A program made the translations under genes and the position numbers. This document shows positions 54,101-63,908 of a stretch of 64,000 nt of DNA, one piece after another. A model generated the notes under the pieces. The model worked only from the letters and a program-made list of their open reading frames with translations. It was not told the origin of the DNA and searched no databases. Origin of the DNA: Siphonodentalium dalli (lineage: Eukaryota > Mollusca > Scaphopoda > Gadilida > Siphonodentaliidae); assembly GCA_032622095.1 (NCBI GenBank), contig CP136069.1:67169319-67233318 (forward strand), given 5' to 3'. Within the stretch, counting starts at the first letter, position 1. Every line of letters starts with the position of its first letter.

Positions 54101-57100
54101 GGCCGCGACTGAGTGATTTCGCTTATCGTCCTATTAATTAGAAAAATTATGTCACCTCAAATAATATCAGGATATTCTCATCTGGGAAACCTCTGGATTT
54201 TTCCCTGATCGAGGCAAATTTCATTTCAACTAACATATTTCACAGAGAATTATGTTCGTTATATTGACAAATAATATACACAGTAACTGTTATAAGTTTT
54301 ATCTTATTGGGAGTGGAACACTGAATTTAATTCTTCTATATCTATCTCTTTAAACAAAGACACTAGTTCAAGTTCAAGTTCAAGTTCAAGTCATGAAGAC
54401 TCTGACGAGGAAGCGATCAAAAGTGGGTGGAGCTATTGTATGGGCGTGTCTGAATGTGGGAGAGGACTAAGATACAGAAAGAGGTCGTCTGCTTTCTTCA
54501 AAGATAGCTTCGAGTTCCAGGAATGTGAAAGCCGCCACGTCTGCTTACCAACTAGTAAGACTTATGTTATACAGGAATTATCTAACCTTTCTATACTAAT
54601 GGATTCTCCCTTTCAGTTATAAATGTATATATAGATTGGAATGGTCTATTATTCATTTGGAGGGGTGTTCGTGAAAAATAAGCAGACGACAGATTATAAA
54701 AGTACAGAAGGAGTCCTATTTATTGGAAGGAAATGTTCAGATAATAAGTCAACGAACGACCTATGGCATGGTCGTTTGTTGAACTTATTTTCTGAACATA
54801 ATATACCCAAGGGATGACTACTCATCAATGAATATTTAGTGTAGATCGAAATAATATCCCAGTTATCTCCATTTGATGCTGTCCTTGATATCACAGTTGT
54901 AACCTTCCGACTTCAATGTGCTGCAAATAAATTTTTTAATATGTTAAACAGGTTTAGATACTACTTACAGTCACGTGACGGACTCAGTCGCCAGACTTTT
55001 TCATTAATGGATAAATATGATCCATCTAATCGATATGCAATCTTGAACATCTAATGGTCACGTGCATCATTTCACTGTTTGTAGCTGCTAGCATCTGACG
55101 TTTGAAGTGAATTTCTCGGTCTAAACTTGTCCATTATATATCCACAGGACCTTTTAACAACATACTCTAATTATCTTTAATGACACATAATCCGATTAAG
55201 CGCCCCTCAATTACCATTTGTTTGGATTCGGGGGTAAAACATATTTGATTCGAGTCGAGAAACCCACCTATCAAAGCTCAGAGTTATTAGATATAGATTT
55301 TTGAAATCTATTATTTTTCACCATCAAGACTTAATAGTGGCCAAAAGTCGACGAGCCGATGGTGTCGGACCAAATTGCGGATGAAGATGGATAACTCTAA
55401 ATTCAAGAGGCTTTGTGTTGATAATAAGGCAAAATTTCGTCGATCAACATATTGATAAATAACTCGTATGGAGCAATTTTATACTATAGTTGACATTGGT
55501 TAGCATTATTTTTGCAAAAGGATTTATATTAAAGCCTGTGTATAAACTTACCGGCCTTTCAATACTAAATGTATTCTCCCATCTCAGTCATGAAAGAAGT
55601 CCCATCTCAGTCATGAAAGAAGTCTACCTTGGAAGGGTCTATTATTCATCTGGAGGGATGTTCAGGAAATATAAGAAGAGGCGACAGTAGAAAGTGCAGA
55701 ATGAATCCTATTCATTCGTGGGAAATGTTCAGATAATAAGTTCAACAAACCATGGTTGTTTGTGACTCGTAATCTTCAAACATTGCACGGCGTTTAAGAT
55801 GCATGATCCGAATTGACTCCCAAATTACTATTTCGTTGGCTTCGGGGGTAAACATATTTGACTCGAGTAGAGGAACGCACCAATCAAAGCTCAGAGTGAT
55901 CAGATATCGATTTTTTAAATTTGGTGTTAGATATTTGACAATCCGGCCAAATTTCGTTGAACAAAATGTTGATAAATAACACGTTTTGGGCAATTGTATA
56001 CTATAGTTGACTGTGGTTAGCATTATATTTGGGCAATTCATTGATTATGATAACTGAATCGGCATTTAAAAATGTTGTTGTTGCTGGAATCTGCTGATTT
56101 GGGGACCATCAAATCGGATTCAGTAACTTTAACATTATACATATTATTTATGTGGGCAGTAGCATTTAGTCTCCAGCGCCTGTGGAGCATAAGATACTAT
56201 GGGAGATGGGTTCAGTCTGCTTCCTCGGTGGACAAATATAGGGGCGCCTGCGGCGCATAATATACTATGGGTGGCGGGATGGGGTGGTGGGCGGGCCACC
56301 TTATTACGCCACCGTAGTGTGGTGTTTCTAGCTTTTGTTTTTTTTGATATCGCATGGTCGATCGATAATTCACTGGGTGATTGTACAGGGCGAATGCATT
56401 GTGGGGCTTTTATTTATTTATAGAGTTGGAAATTCCGTTTATTTAAAAGTCGGAACTACGCGACCAGTAGGCCAAGTCCAGTAAAGCGGTTCGTTATAGG
56501 TGCTGGTTGTTATTGTTATTTTAACGGAATTCTGAGTTGGTCATTCGCGAAACCAATATATTTTATATTATATAATTAAAACCGTGGGTATATAATATAT
56601 GATCCTCTTTATGGATATTGTAGGAAGGTAAATTTAGCTAAAGCGGTGGGATATCTTGCAAGACAACACATTTCGGTTTGCGCTATAACTGCTCAATGTT
56701 TTAAGGTGTTACACAGCGTCTGATAAAAAGAGTTCTATCTGGAATATTCACACAATTTTTTCAGAGAACATGCATAGAGTAAACATAGTCCTATCGGACT
56801 ATCGTAAAGTAGTTCCGTTTAATTCGGGATTAATTAACCCTCAGACTGCCGAAACTGCCGACAATAAATTCGCTTGTTTGTGTCCCCCGAAAATCAAACT
56901 TGCCTGTTTAGAGGTCCCATTTTCGTGGCTAATGGTGATAGAATCTCAATTTTTCAGTCAAGTTTATGGATAAATTACATTACACTTAATCGGCTTATGT
57001 CCGCGGCCATAAACCTGCGTTTTGATAACAATTTATTTGAGACAAACTGTTGCGCGGGTATCAGTCGGCGCTTATGGGTTGAAGTTATTATGATCGTGCA

Positions 57101-60100
57101 GCCTGCACGTGCAACAAGTGTTCAAATACAACAGAAAAAAAATACTATGTCAAATAAATAACGTGATCAATGGACAGACACGTTTCATTTCCGTGGGACA
57201 CGAAAAAGCGAATTTAATGTCGTCAGTTTCGGCAGTCTGAGGGTTTTAATTAATCTCCTTTACGATATCCCGATAGGACTATGTTTACTCTTTGTTCTCT
57301 GAAAAAAAAATGGTGTGAATATTCCCGATAGAACTATTTTTATCAGACGTTTTGTAACACATTAAAACATTGAGCAGTTAGCGCAATTTTCTGAAATTTC
57401 GGACTATTTCGTCTATAAAAATACGATGAGCAACTGAAAATGTTTTTCAACATTCTGGAAGGGGTATATGTCCATGGTATATATGTTTAAAATTTCACGC
57501 ATAAACTATGACAGATAACAAAGTTATAATTAGTTTTATAGGCCCACCATAAATCCCCTATAATAAACGCATGCCTCCGTAAGCACATGGCTTTGCTGTG
57601 GATACTTTCGTTCCCAGCATGCATCATTCTCGCTATCTGTAAAATGTCTATGAACAATGGCTGCATGTGCCATGCACTCTTAGCTTTGATCCGCATTTAG
57701 AAGCATTCTGGTGTGGCGAATGAGAAACCTGCAGTAATTTATAAGCCGTAGTTCATTGTAATAATTTGAAGAATTACTTGTCTTAACGGAATTCTGAGGC
57801 GGTCCATTCATGTAACCAATATATTTTATATTATGATTTATATTTATGACTAATAATACGATCTTGGTGGCGTTACCATTTCTGACTATGGTTTTCTTGT
57901 ACTTATTATTTGTGTGGGCAGTAGCATTAGTCTCCAGCGCCTGTGGCGCATAACATTCTATGGGAGATGGGTTCAGTCTGCTTCCTCGGTGGACAAATAT
58001 AGGGGCGCCTGCGGCGCATAATATACTATGGGTGGCGGGATGGGGTGGTGGGCGGGCTACCTTATACATATTATTTATGTGGGCAGTAGCATTAGTCTCC
58101 AGCGCCTGTGGCGCATAAGATACTATGGGAGATGGGTTCAGTCTGCTTCCTCGGTGGACAAATATAGGGGCGCCTGCGGTGCATAATATACTATGGGTGG
58201 CGGGATGGTGTGGTGGGCGGGCCACCTTATACATAAGATTCCGATTAAAGGCCCACTTAATTTTCGAACCCCCCAGATCACATTAGATGAAATATATGCC
58301 ATATCATATACCATTTGAAAGAGGAAACATTGTTTTATCAAATTATCTGGTGTAATAAACTGTGAATATGTTGTTTTTGTTGAGGCACCGCGTGTTTTCT
58401 GTGCTTAAGTTTCATCTGGATTGTACTGCAAAGTTTATTATTTTCCATGGAAGGGGAATAACTCTATATCTTAGTTTGAATTCTGATGCATTCTGAAAGC
58501 GAAATGAGGGAAATGACTCGAAAATTAAATGTGAATTTGAAGACCTTTGAAGTGGGTTTATGTGAAATATGATAACAATTTTATAAAAGTCTGTAAAGCA
58601 ACTGTCATCATGCAACAAGTACAAGGAAAAATAGATTGAGTTTGTTCTTATTTTCCTTATTAACTCTCTAATAACGAGACTTATATACTACATTATTAAT
58701 GACGTCTGCTGCCAAGTTAATTTAAAACTTTTGTTAACATAACAATTAATGGTATCAACATAGCTGATCAACATGCGAAAACGTTTATACGGGATTGCGT
58801 CAGTAAATTCACCACCCTCTGGAGACCTCATTCTGCAAATGTGAGACACTCGGGCCTGGTTATAGCTACGCCTCTGAATATAAAGCAATAATTGATTTTC
58901 TTTTCAGATAGAACCCTTTCACCGTATACTGAATGGACGTCTTGGTCGACATGTTCTGTTAGTTGTGGAGATGGCACAACCACGAGAACCAAGTTCTGCT
59001 TTGAGAACATGCACGTGTGTACTGACGGTGAAGTGATAACGGAAGAGGCGGAATGTTCTGAAGAACCATGCTGTAAGTTAATTAAGGCACATGGTCGTTT
59101 GAAGCATAAACTTTTACCTATTGTACCTTGGGGATAATAGCTACCGTAGGGACAATTCCACTTCCCAAAAAGTTTTATATAAAATAATAGATATGAATCA
59201 AGGACATATGTCCGAAAACGTCTCTATCAATTATTTTATTTGGAATTTCTTATTGGGTATTTTTAGATCAGAAATCTGCACAACAAAATTCAAAGCATAT
59301 AAAAAAGCGTATCAAGAAGGACTATACTCTATCATGTTATTAGCCTCTATTACGGCAAATTCTATAGATTTACAATGATCTTACGATCAAGATAAACCTT
59401 TATTATGCCATAGTGACAAATAACATATACTCAGTCCTCAGTTTCATCTGCATTTGATTCACAAAATAGCTATTTGTAATCTTGAAATTGGGATTTATAA
59501 TAATTATGTTGTTGTTGTAATTGTGGCCCGGAGAGATAGACCATGCATCTTTAAAAATGTGTTTAAATATATAATCTTTAAAAGACTAGAACAATGAAAC
59601 CCATCCGACGACTGGACATTGCATGACTAACTTATATTCTTGGATTGGCCTACAACATGCAATCCAGCCTGGATATAGTGTCTGACATTTGCAGAATAAG
59701 GACCCCAGAGGGGGAATTTAGTGACGCTTATATATCCCGCACGGTGGGCTAGCATCAACAAATTCACCCTCTGGGAACCTCATTCTTCTCAGGCATCAAC
59801 TACTATGGGAGACGTAGGATCAAATTGAAGTTCGCCAGTTAAAGTTAAATGATGTTCATCCATGAGTCACCGAGATTATGCAATTTATTTATCTTCTGCA
59901 AATTAGAGGATATATAAACTTCCCAGAAGGGAAAAAGTAACTAAAAACAATGTAAATTTGAGACTATACTATAGGTACTTCACATAAGACGAGGCCTCAG
60001 AGTGTGAATTTGGTGATGCTAGCCCATTGTTTGGGATAGCATCACTAAATTCACCCTCTGGTGACCTCATTCTGCAAATGACAAACACACTATTTGCAGA

Positions 60101-63100
60101 CATATGTGTTTAAACTGTTAACACCCGCAAGCCGATGGTCTTACAATTTTAGCTCATCTTTACTACATAAAGTTCAGGCTTTTGCCATGGGTTGGCATCT
60201 GTCATGCATATGTGAGTCAACAATTTCCTTCGGCACGCCCTACAGGGCGCATCCCTTATCCGATCTCCACCAAACTTCATATGCAGCTTCAGGATGACCT
60301 ATAGATAGGAGCTATCATTTTTTCTGAATTTCGATGAAAAACATGTCCACCATCAGCCATCTTGGATTTCAAATTTGAATCCATCGGCACACCCTACAGC
60401 CCGTAATTATATGCCGGATAATTTTTTAATTGTGCAGGCACGATTGTGATCACCTGTAGATGGGAGCTATATAATTTGAACGAGTTTCGATGAAAAATAT
60501 GGCCGTGGCAGCCATCTTGGACATTACTATTTGCATGACTAAATCCTTTGACACACCCTACAAACCACATCCCTCATCCGATCATCACCAATCTTCATAT
60601 GGATCTTCGGGGTGACCGCTAGATGGGAGCCTCCTATTTTGACCTAAATTTGTTGAAAAACATGGCCGGCACAGGCCATCTTGGATTTCAAATTTGAATA
60701 TCTATATAAAAAACATTATTATTATTTACTTAGTCTCTATTCCATCTGGACCAGAGTATGGGAACTGGACAGAATTCTCTGATTGTGAGGATGACCTTAT
60801 TCGTCGGTACAGATATTGCATGCACGACAGTTGCAGCGGTGGCTATCGTCAGATGGAAACTCAACCTTGCCAAGATTCCGGGCCCTCTCGTGAGTACAAT
60901 TTAACCTGTTTAACCAGTTCTATACTAAATGGATTATCCCACTCAGTTAACAAAGTCTACATTGGAATGGTCTATTATTGATCTGGAGGTGTTCAGGAAA
61001 AATGAGCAGATGACAGTATGACGAATAGATAATACAACTTAGTGCAGAAGGATTCATATTCTTTGGTGAGAAATGTTCAGATAATAAGTTTCAACAAATG
61101 ACCAATTAAGTTATTTATCTAAATATTTATGGAGTATAGATGCCATGCAGAATAATCGGTCCCCAGATGATGAATTTGGTGACACTAGCCCACTGTGCGT
61201 GGTAGCGTCACTAAATTCACTAGGGACGTGAAAATCGACTCGATTTGATGCGATTCGCAAAATCTTTTGTCTAATTCGATTAGAAATCGGCTTCCCTGAT
61301 TCAAATTTTATCGAATATTCTCCATCAGGTGCATTTTCTATAGACTATATAGTACAAACTGATCCTGTTCTAAGAAACTTTGCGATACTAAGAAACGATC
61401 GAACAAACATATAACACTGTCGCAAATTATCAATAAGATAGACCGCCCAATCTTTATAAGAATGACGTAAGCCAATCGGGACTCCGGTATTACACACAAA
61501 GTGAAAACCTCGCCAGTCTGCGTTCTGTATACTGTCATAGGTCGAGGAGATCAGAACTGCAGAATGATACAATTTAAATCGCATGTTTCAGTCACCGCAC
61601 GAAGTTTGCCAACAATGAAAGATCGGAAGCACATTATAAAGAGTAAACACCATTAATTTTGTGATTCACCTTCATCAGCATATTTGACGAAAATGAGCTG
61701 CATTCTTTTGCTACTGTATTTCTTGATGCTCATGATATCTTTGCATTATTGTAAAGTATATTGCGCAGAAGACACATTAACCCTTTCGTGACGGGAGCTG
61801 CGCTGGTACAACATTAAAGATCATGTGCCAGTGTATGCTCTTATATGTGCGAGTCTCCTATAGGGAGGAATATTTTACCCGATTCGAGATTCGATTTGAA
61901 ACGTAAACCCCCGATTCGCAGGGCTCTAAAATTCATCCTCTGGGGACCTCATTCTGCAAATATTCGGCACCAGATTTTCAGGTCAGTTCACTTGACCTCC
62001 ATCTTAACTTGTTGAACAAATCTGATACAAATTAGAAAACAATAAATGAGTATTTAGACAAATGCGTTGCGTTGTGTATCACTAGAAAGCATTGAATAGT
62101 GTGTGTGTCTGTCATTTGTAGAATGAGGTCCCCAGATGGTGAATTTAGTGACGCTATCCGCACGGCTGGCTATACCATCACTAAATTCACTCTCTGGTAA
62201 TCTCATTCTGCATAGGCATCAACTGCTAAGGGAGACCTAGGATCAGAGTGAAGTTCCACAGTTGATGTTGGTGATCTTCACCCATTAATCACCTCGTTTA
62301 TGCAATTTATCTTCTGAAAATTAGGGGAAAAGAAACTGAACAGAAGGGAAAAAGTAACCAAAAACAATGTTAATTTTACCCTATAGATAGATACTTCCCA
62401 GAAGATGAAGCCTGAGCAGAATGAGGTCCACAGAGGGTGAATTTAGTGACGCTAGCTCGCTGTGCCATTCAGGCTTGAGAATATCTGAATGATGTCCCCA
62501 GATTGTGAATTTAGTGACGCTACCCCGCACAGCGGCAAATTCATCCTCTGGGGACCTCATTCTGTATGGCCTCATCTGCTATGGGAGACCTGGACTCATA
62601 TTTAAATTCCCAGTTGGTGAAGATTGTGATGTGCACCTATTGGGCACCTCGCCATTATGCAATGTGTTGTCGGCCAATTTTGTGATAAAGAGAAACTGAA
62701 CTAAAATAAAATAAGCAAATATTGTTTAAAAAATTGAACTTTTTAATTAATTGGTTTATGTTTATGTTGATTAAAATGTGAAGCATGTGGTCTCAGTCAA
62801 ACCTGGATATAGTGTGTCTGGCATTCGTAGAATAAGGTCCCCTAAGGGTGAATTTAGTGAGGCTATCCCATACAGCGGGCTAGCATAACCAAATTCACCC
62901 TCTGGGAACCTGATTCTTCTTAGGCATCAACTTCTGGGAAGTATATATAGTCTCAAATTAACAATAGTTTTAGTTACTTTTCCACTAATTTGCAGAAGAT
63001 AAAATGCATAATCGAGGTGACTAGTGGGTGAACATCACCAACTTAAACTGGATCTGGTGAGCCTCAATCTGATCGCAGGTCTCCGATTATCAGTTGAGCC

Positions 63101-63762
63101 CTAAGCAGAGTGAGGTTCCCCGAAGGGTGAATTTGGTGATGCTAGCTAGGTCTGCAGGATAGCATCACTAAATTCACCCTCTGGTGACCTCATTCTGAAA
63201 ATAGTTGATTGCAGCTGGAGACTTTTTATTTGCTTTCACCATAGTTTTAATTATTTATACAGGTTTATGTGAAGAAATAACTCAATTAATATTTTTATAT
63301 TTTGATTTAAACTGTAATCATATTAAACAAATCTTTAAAATTCTTTGTTTTGGTGGTTGTTGATGCACATTTTTATTTTATTTTTTACCTCTATTTTAAA
63401 GGTACTCAATCCGATCAGACGCTCCTAAATTACTATTTATTATTTATACAGGTTTATGTGAAGAAATAGCTCAATTTATATCTTTATATTTTGACTTAAA
63501 CACATTTTTATTTTTATTTTTTACCTCTATTTAAGTGACATGCCCGGCAATTACTCAAGCATAAAATTGATTATATTTATAATCATGATTTTATTGTTTA
63601 TTTTCAGCTATAAACGGCGGATATTCTGACGTGATCAATTTAGACCTATGTCTAAATAACAAAATTGGATCTTACATGCTCTGTGTTAATCCATTGCCGA
63701 CTAACGGGGGAGACATGTGTCCCAATGGATTTGTGGACAGTACTCAGTTGGTCACCTGTTAG
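48054..63762 (+). CDS. Secreted thrombospondin type 1 repeat protein, 7 exons, 290 residues
   Basis: Exons 48054-48102, 50940-51068, 53084-53107, 54360-54554, 58908-59072, 60734-60889 and 63608-63762 total 873 bases (291 codons with stop). Every intron is phase 1 with GT/AG borders. Order: signal peptide (residues 1 to about 32, core FAVVIGVGLMLQA); a short linker with GLPGPHGQP; a serine run and acidic stretch; a degenerate TSP1-like unit (CxxxxxCGRGLRYRKR); one canonical six-cysteine TSP1 repeat (WTSWSTCSVSCGDG) with the WxxW site used for C-mannosylation and the CxxSCG site used for O-fucosylation; a TSP1-like unit with four cysteines; and a C-terminal four-cysteine segment unlike TSP1. 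NRT and NWT sequons are present. It is likely an extracellular-matrix or secretory protein. The exact orthologue was not recognised. The TAG stop comes from an inserted MITE. Confidence 0.88.
48120..48855. repeat. Large imperfect inverted repeat at the start of intron 1
   Basis: About 48170-48300 and 48700-48830 pair (TTTGAAGGAAAAAATCGTTA against TAATGATTTTCCCTTCAAAC; TTTACCCTCACAATA against TATTGTGAGGGTAAA). Nested inside, GGCAGCCATTTGCAG (48309-48324) pairs with CTGCAAATGGCTGCC (48474-48488). The next bases on the right, CATCCTTAACAAAGAACG, extend the arm weakly. Confidence 0.7.
49490..50625. repeat. Four dispersed units containing a TTACCAGAGTTACGGC motif
   Basis: Units near 49495-49600, 49640-49720, 50345-50430 and 50510-50615 share TATATGAGTTCACAA, GAAACGxGTTCGCAAAC, CATTTTTACCAGAGTTACGG and CTTTGATxGTxTTTTTTGGCG. 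Between them are poly-C tracts and no gene. Confidence 0.65.
50940..51068 (+). CDS. TSP1-repeat gene exon 2
   Basis: 129 bases, acceptor TTTCAG, donor GTGAGT, phase 1 at both ends. It encodes VVIGVGLMLQACQSHPHLPM, then ASEDSYIRGLPGPHGQPRPD and TDK. It completes the signal peptide and gives a short proline/glycine-rich linker. Confidence 0.82.
51605..51886. mobile_element. MITE, CCCTTTCATGACTGG family (reversed)
   Basis: Contains the GCAGCTCTGGTGCAGCATTA block, two CATTCTCTTATATA hairpins and the end CTTCAGTCATGTAAGGG before TTAA. It lies in intron 2 of the TSP1-repeat gene. Confidence 0.72.
51890..52163. mobile_element. AAAGGTACTCAATCCGA family copy, diverged and short
   Basis: Starts AAAGATACATAACTCAATTC and ends AAATCGGATTGTGTATCTTT; the CCTCCGAAGGCGAAGAAATAG block is present. 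Confidence 0.65.
52170..53080. other. Intron 2 stretch of the TSP1-repeat gene
   Basis: It contains a copy of the AGATAATAAGTTCAACA repeat (52670-52860). The remainder, including 52180-52660 and 52870-53070, shows no coding or repeat structure I recognise. Confidence 0.45.
53084..53107 (+). CDS. TSP1-repeat gene exon 3 (24-base microexon)
   Basis: 24 bases between a pyrimidine-rich TTTTTCAG acceptor and a GTGAGT donor, phase 1 at both ends. It adds YKFLFDFG. Its length is a multiple of three, so skipping it keeps the frame. Confidence 0.65.
53188..53290. repeat. AGAATGAGGTCCCC family hairpin
   Basis: Arms GCAGAATGAGGTCCCCAGAG and its inverse flank CTAGCTAGC. It lies in intron 3, 80 bases after the microexon. 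Confidence 0.75.
53620..54130. repeat. Inverted/direct units with CTAAAACCACGGAACC
   Basis: GTCACTAACTCGCGGCCATA, TTGGATCCACCAGGTCCGG and TTTCCATATATGGAAG-type words occur in inverted pairs, twice in succession. A single copy lies at 35990-36215. Intron 3. Confidence 0.72.
54360..54554 (+). CDS. TSP1-repeat gene exon 4 (serine-rich plus TSP1-like)
   Basis: 195 bases, acceptor AACAAAG, donor GTAAGA, phase 1. It encodes DT, a run of nine serines from an alternating AGT/TCA tract, HEDSDEEAIKSGW, then a degenerate TSP1-like stretch with SECGRGLRYRKR and two later cysteines. The acceptor has a weak pyrimidine tract. Confidence 0.78.
54580..54860. repeat. Dispersed repeat with AGATAATAAGTTCAACAAAC hairpin
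   Basis: Layout: CTAATGGATTCTCCCTTTCAG, GGAATGGTCTATTATTCATT, GTGCAGAAGGAGTCCTATTT, then AGATAATAAGT...CAACGAACGACC and its inverse, then ATGAATATTTAGT. The same layout appears at about 2165-2290, 13370-13760, 22640-22850, 52670-52860, 55560-55750 and 60900-61135. Confidence 0.7.
55165..56131. mobile_element. Two AAAGGTACTCAATCCGA family pieces split by another repeat
   Basis: First piece 55170-55520 (CATAATCCGATTAAGCGCCC), second 55800-56131 (TTCGTTGGCTTCGGGGGTAA ... GGATTCAGTAACTTTAA). Between them is a copy of the TTCAGATAATAAGTTCAACA repeat. Confidence 0.65.
56128..56303. repeat. 165-bp repeat unit, single copy
   Basis: TATTTATGTGGGCAGTAGCA, CTCCAGCGCCTGTGG, GGGTTCAGTCTGCTTCCTCG, GGGGCGCCTGCGGCGCATAA and GGTGGTGGGCGGGCCACCTT. 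Two tandem copies lie at 57903-58228. Confidence 0.8.
56838..57243. mobile_element. piggyBac-like MITE nested in the centre of a larger palindrome
   Basis: Ends CCCTCAGACTGCCGAAACTG and its inverse CAGTTTCGGCAGTCTGAGGG are flanked by TTAA (56834-56837) and TTTTAA. Outside it, 56676-56835 and about 57245-57395 are also inverted copies of each other (CTATCGGACTATCGTAAAG against CTTTACGATATCCCGATAG). Confidence 0.8.
57903..58228. repeat. Two tandem copies of the 165-bp unit
   Basis: Units 57903-58062 and 58068-58228 share nearly every word with 56128-56303. The open frames read from them on the minus strand are products of the repetition. Confidence 0.85.
58908..59072 (+). CDS. TSP1-repeat gene exon 5 (canonical TSP1 domain)
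   Basis: 165 bases, acceptor TTTTCAG, donor GTAAGT, phase 1. One exon holds one full TSP1 domain: YTEWTSWSTCSVSCGDG, TRTKFC, then three further cysteines ending EEPC. The NRT sequon lies at its start. Confidence 0.92.
59683..60085. repeat. Two AGAATGAGGTCCCC family hairpins with linker
   Basis: Arms at 59691, 59760, 59995 and 60045. Both hairpins have AGCATCA-type centres. Intron 5 of the TSP1-repeat gene. Confidence 0.7.
60205..60690. repeat. Three tandem units of about 155-165 bp before exon 6
   Basis: Each unit has CACGCCCTACAG or similar, CATCCCTTATCCGATC, CACCAAACTTCATATG, GGGAGCTATxATTT, GATGAAAAACATGxCC and GCCATCTTGGATTTCAAATT. The last unit ends about 45 bases before the exon 6 acceptor. 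Confidence 0.8.
60734..60889 (+). CDS. TSP1-repeat gene exon 6 (reduced TSP1-like domain)
   Basis: 156 bases, acceptor TTACTTAG, donor GTGAGT, phase 1. It encodes FSIPSGPEYGNWTEFSDCED, DLIRRYRYCMHDSCSGGYRQ and METQPCQDSGPS. It keeps the W, the R-x-R ladder and four cysteines but lacks the SCG pair. A tandem repeat array lies directly upstream. Confidence 0.82.
60900..61135. repeat. Copy of the AGATAATAAGTTCAACA dispersed repeat, adjacent to exon 6
   Basis: Begins within about 15 bases of the exon 6 donor (TTAACCAGTTCTATACTAAAT) and follows the same layout as 54580-54860. Confidence 0.68.
62108..63200. repeat. Cluster of AGAATGAGGTCCCC family hairpins
   Basis: At least five hairpin units or halves (about 62120-62210, 62415-62460, 62490-62565, 62825-62920, 63100-63198), separated by the shared linker (TTGTAAT-like, GAGGTGACTAGTGGGTGAAC). 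They fill most of intron 6. Confidence 0.72.
63608..63762 (+). CDS. TSP1-repeat gene exon 7, stop codon supplied by a MITE
   Basis: Acceptor TTTTCAG; 50 codons end at cysteine TGT (63757-63759), then TAG. It encodes INGGYSDVINLDLCLNNKIG, SYMLCVNPLPTNGGDMCPNG and FVDSTQLVTC. The TAG is the first three bases of the element at 63760-63908. Beyond the element the duplicated target GTC ACC TGT is followed by five more codons (TTQFD) and a TAG, presumably the original end. Confidence 0.8.
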
Positions 63763-63908
63763 TCCAACAAATTAGACGATTCGGATTAAGACCTATTTTA
63801 ATATTTGGACATTTATGTGGCCTTAATCCCTCATTAAGGGTTAAGATAATCGTAAATGTCCAAATATGAAAATATATCTTAACCCGAATTGTCTAATTTG
63901 TTGGACTA
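63760..63908. mobile_element. 149-bp inverted-repeat MITE with 9-bp target duplication, inside a coding exon
   Basis: The ends are near-perfect inverted repeats beginning TAGTCCAACAAATTAGAC. Flanks 63751-63759 and 63909-63917 are identical (GTCACCTGT). A 9-bp duplication suits Mutator-like mobilisation; that is inference. A diverged sibling lies at 23140-23281. Confidence 0.88.

Noticed and set aside
57680-58234. 184-residue minus-strand frame with an internal duplication
   Set aside because: The duplication is the two tandem 165-bp units; no conserved domain is visible.
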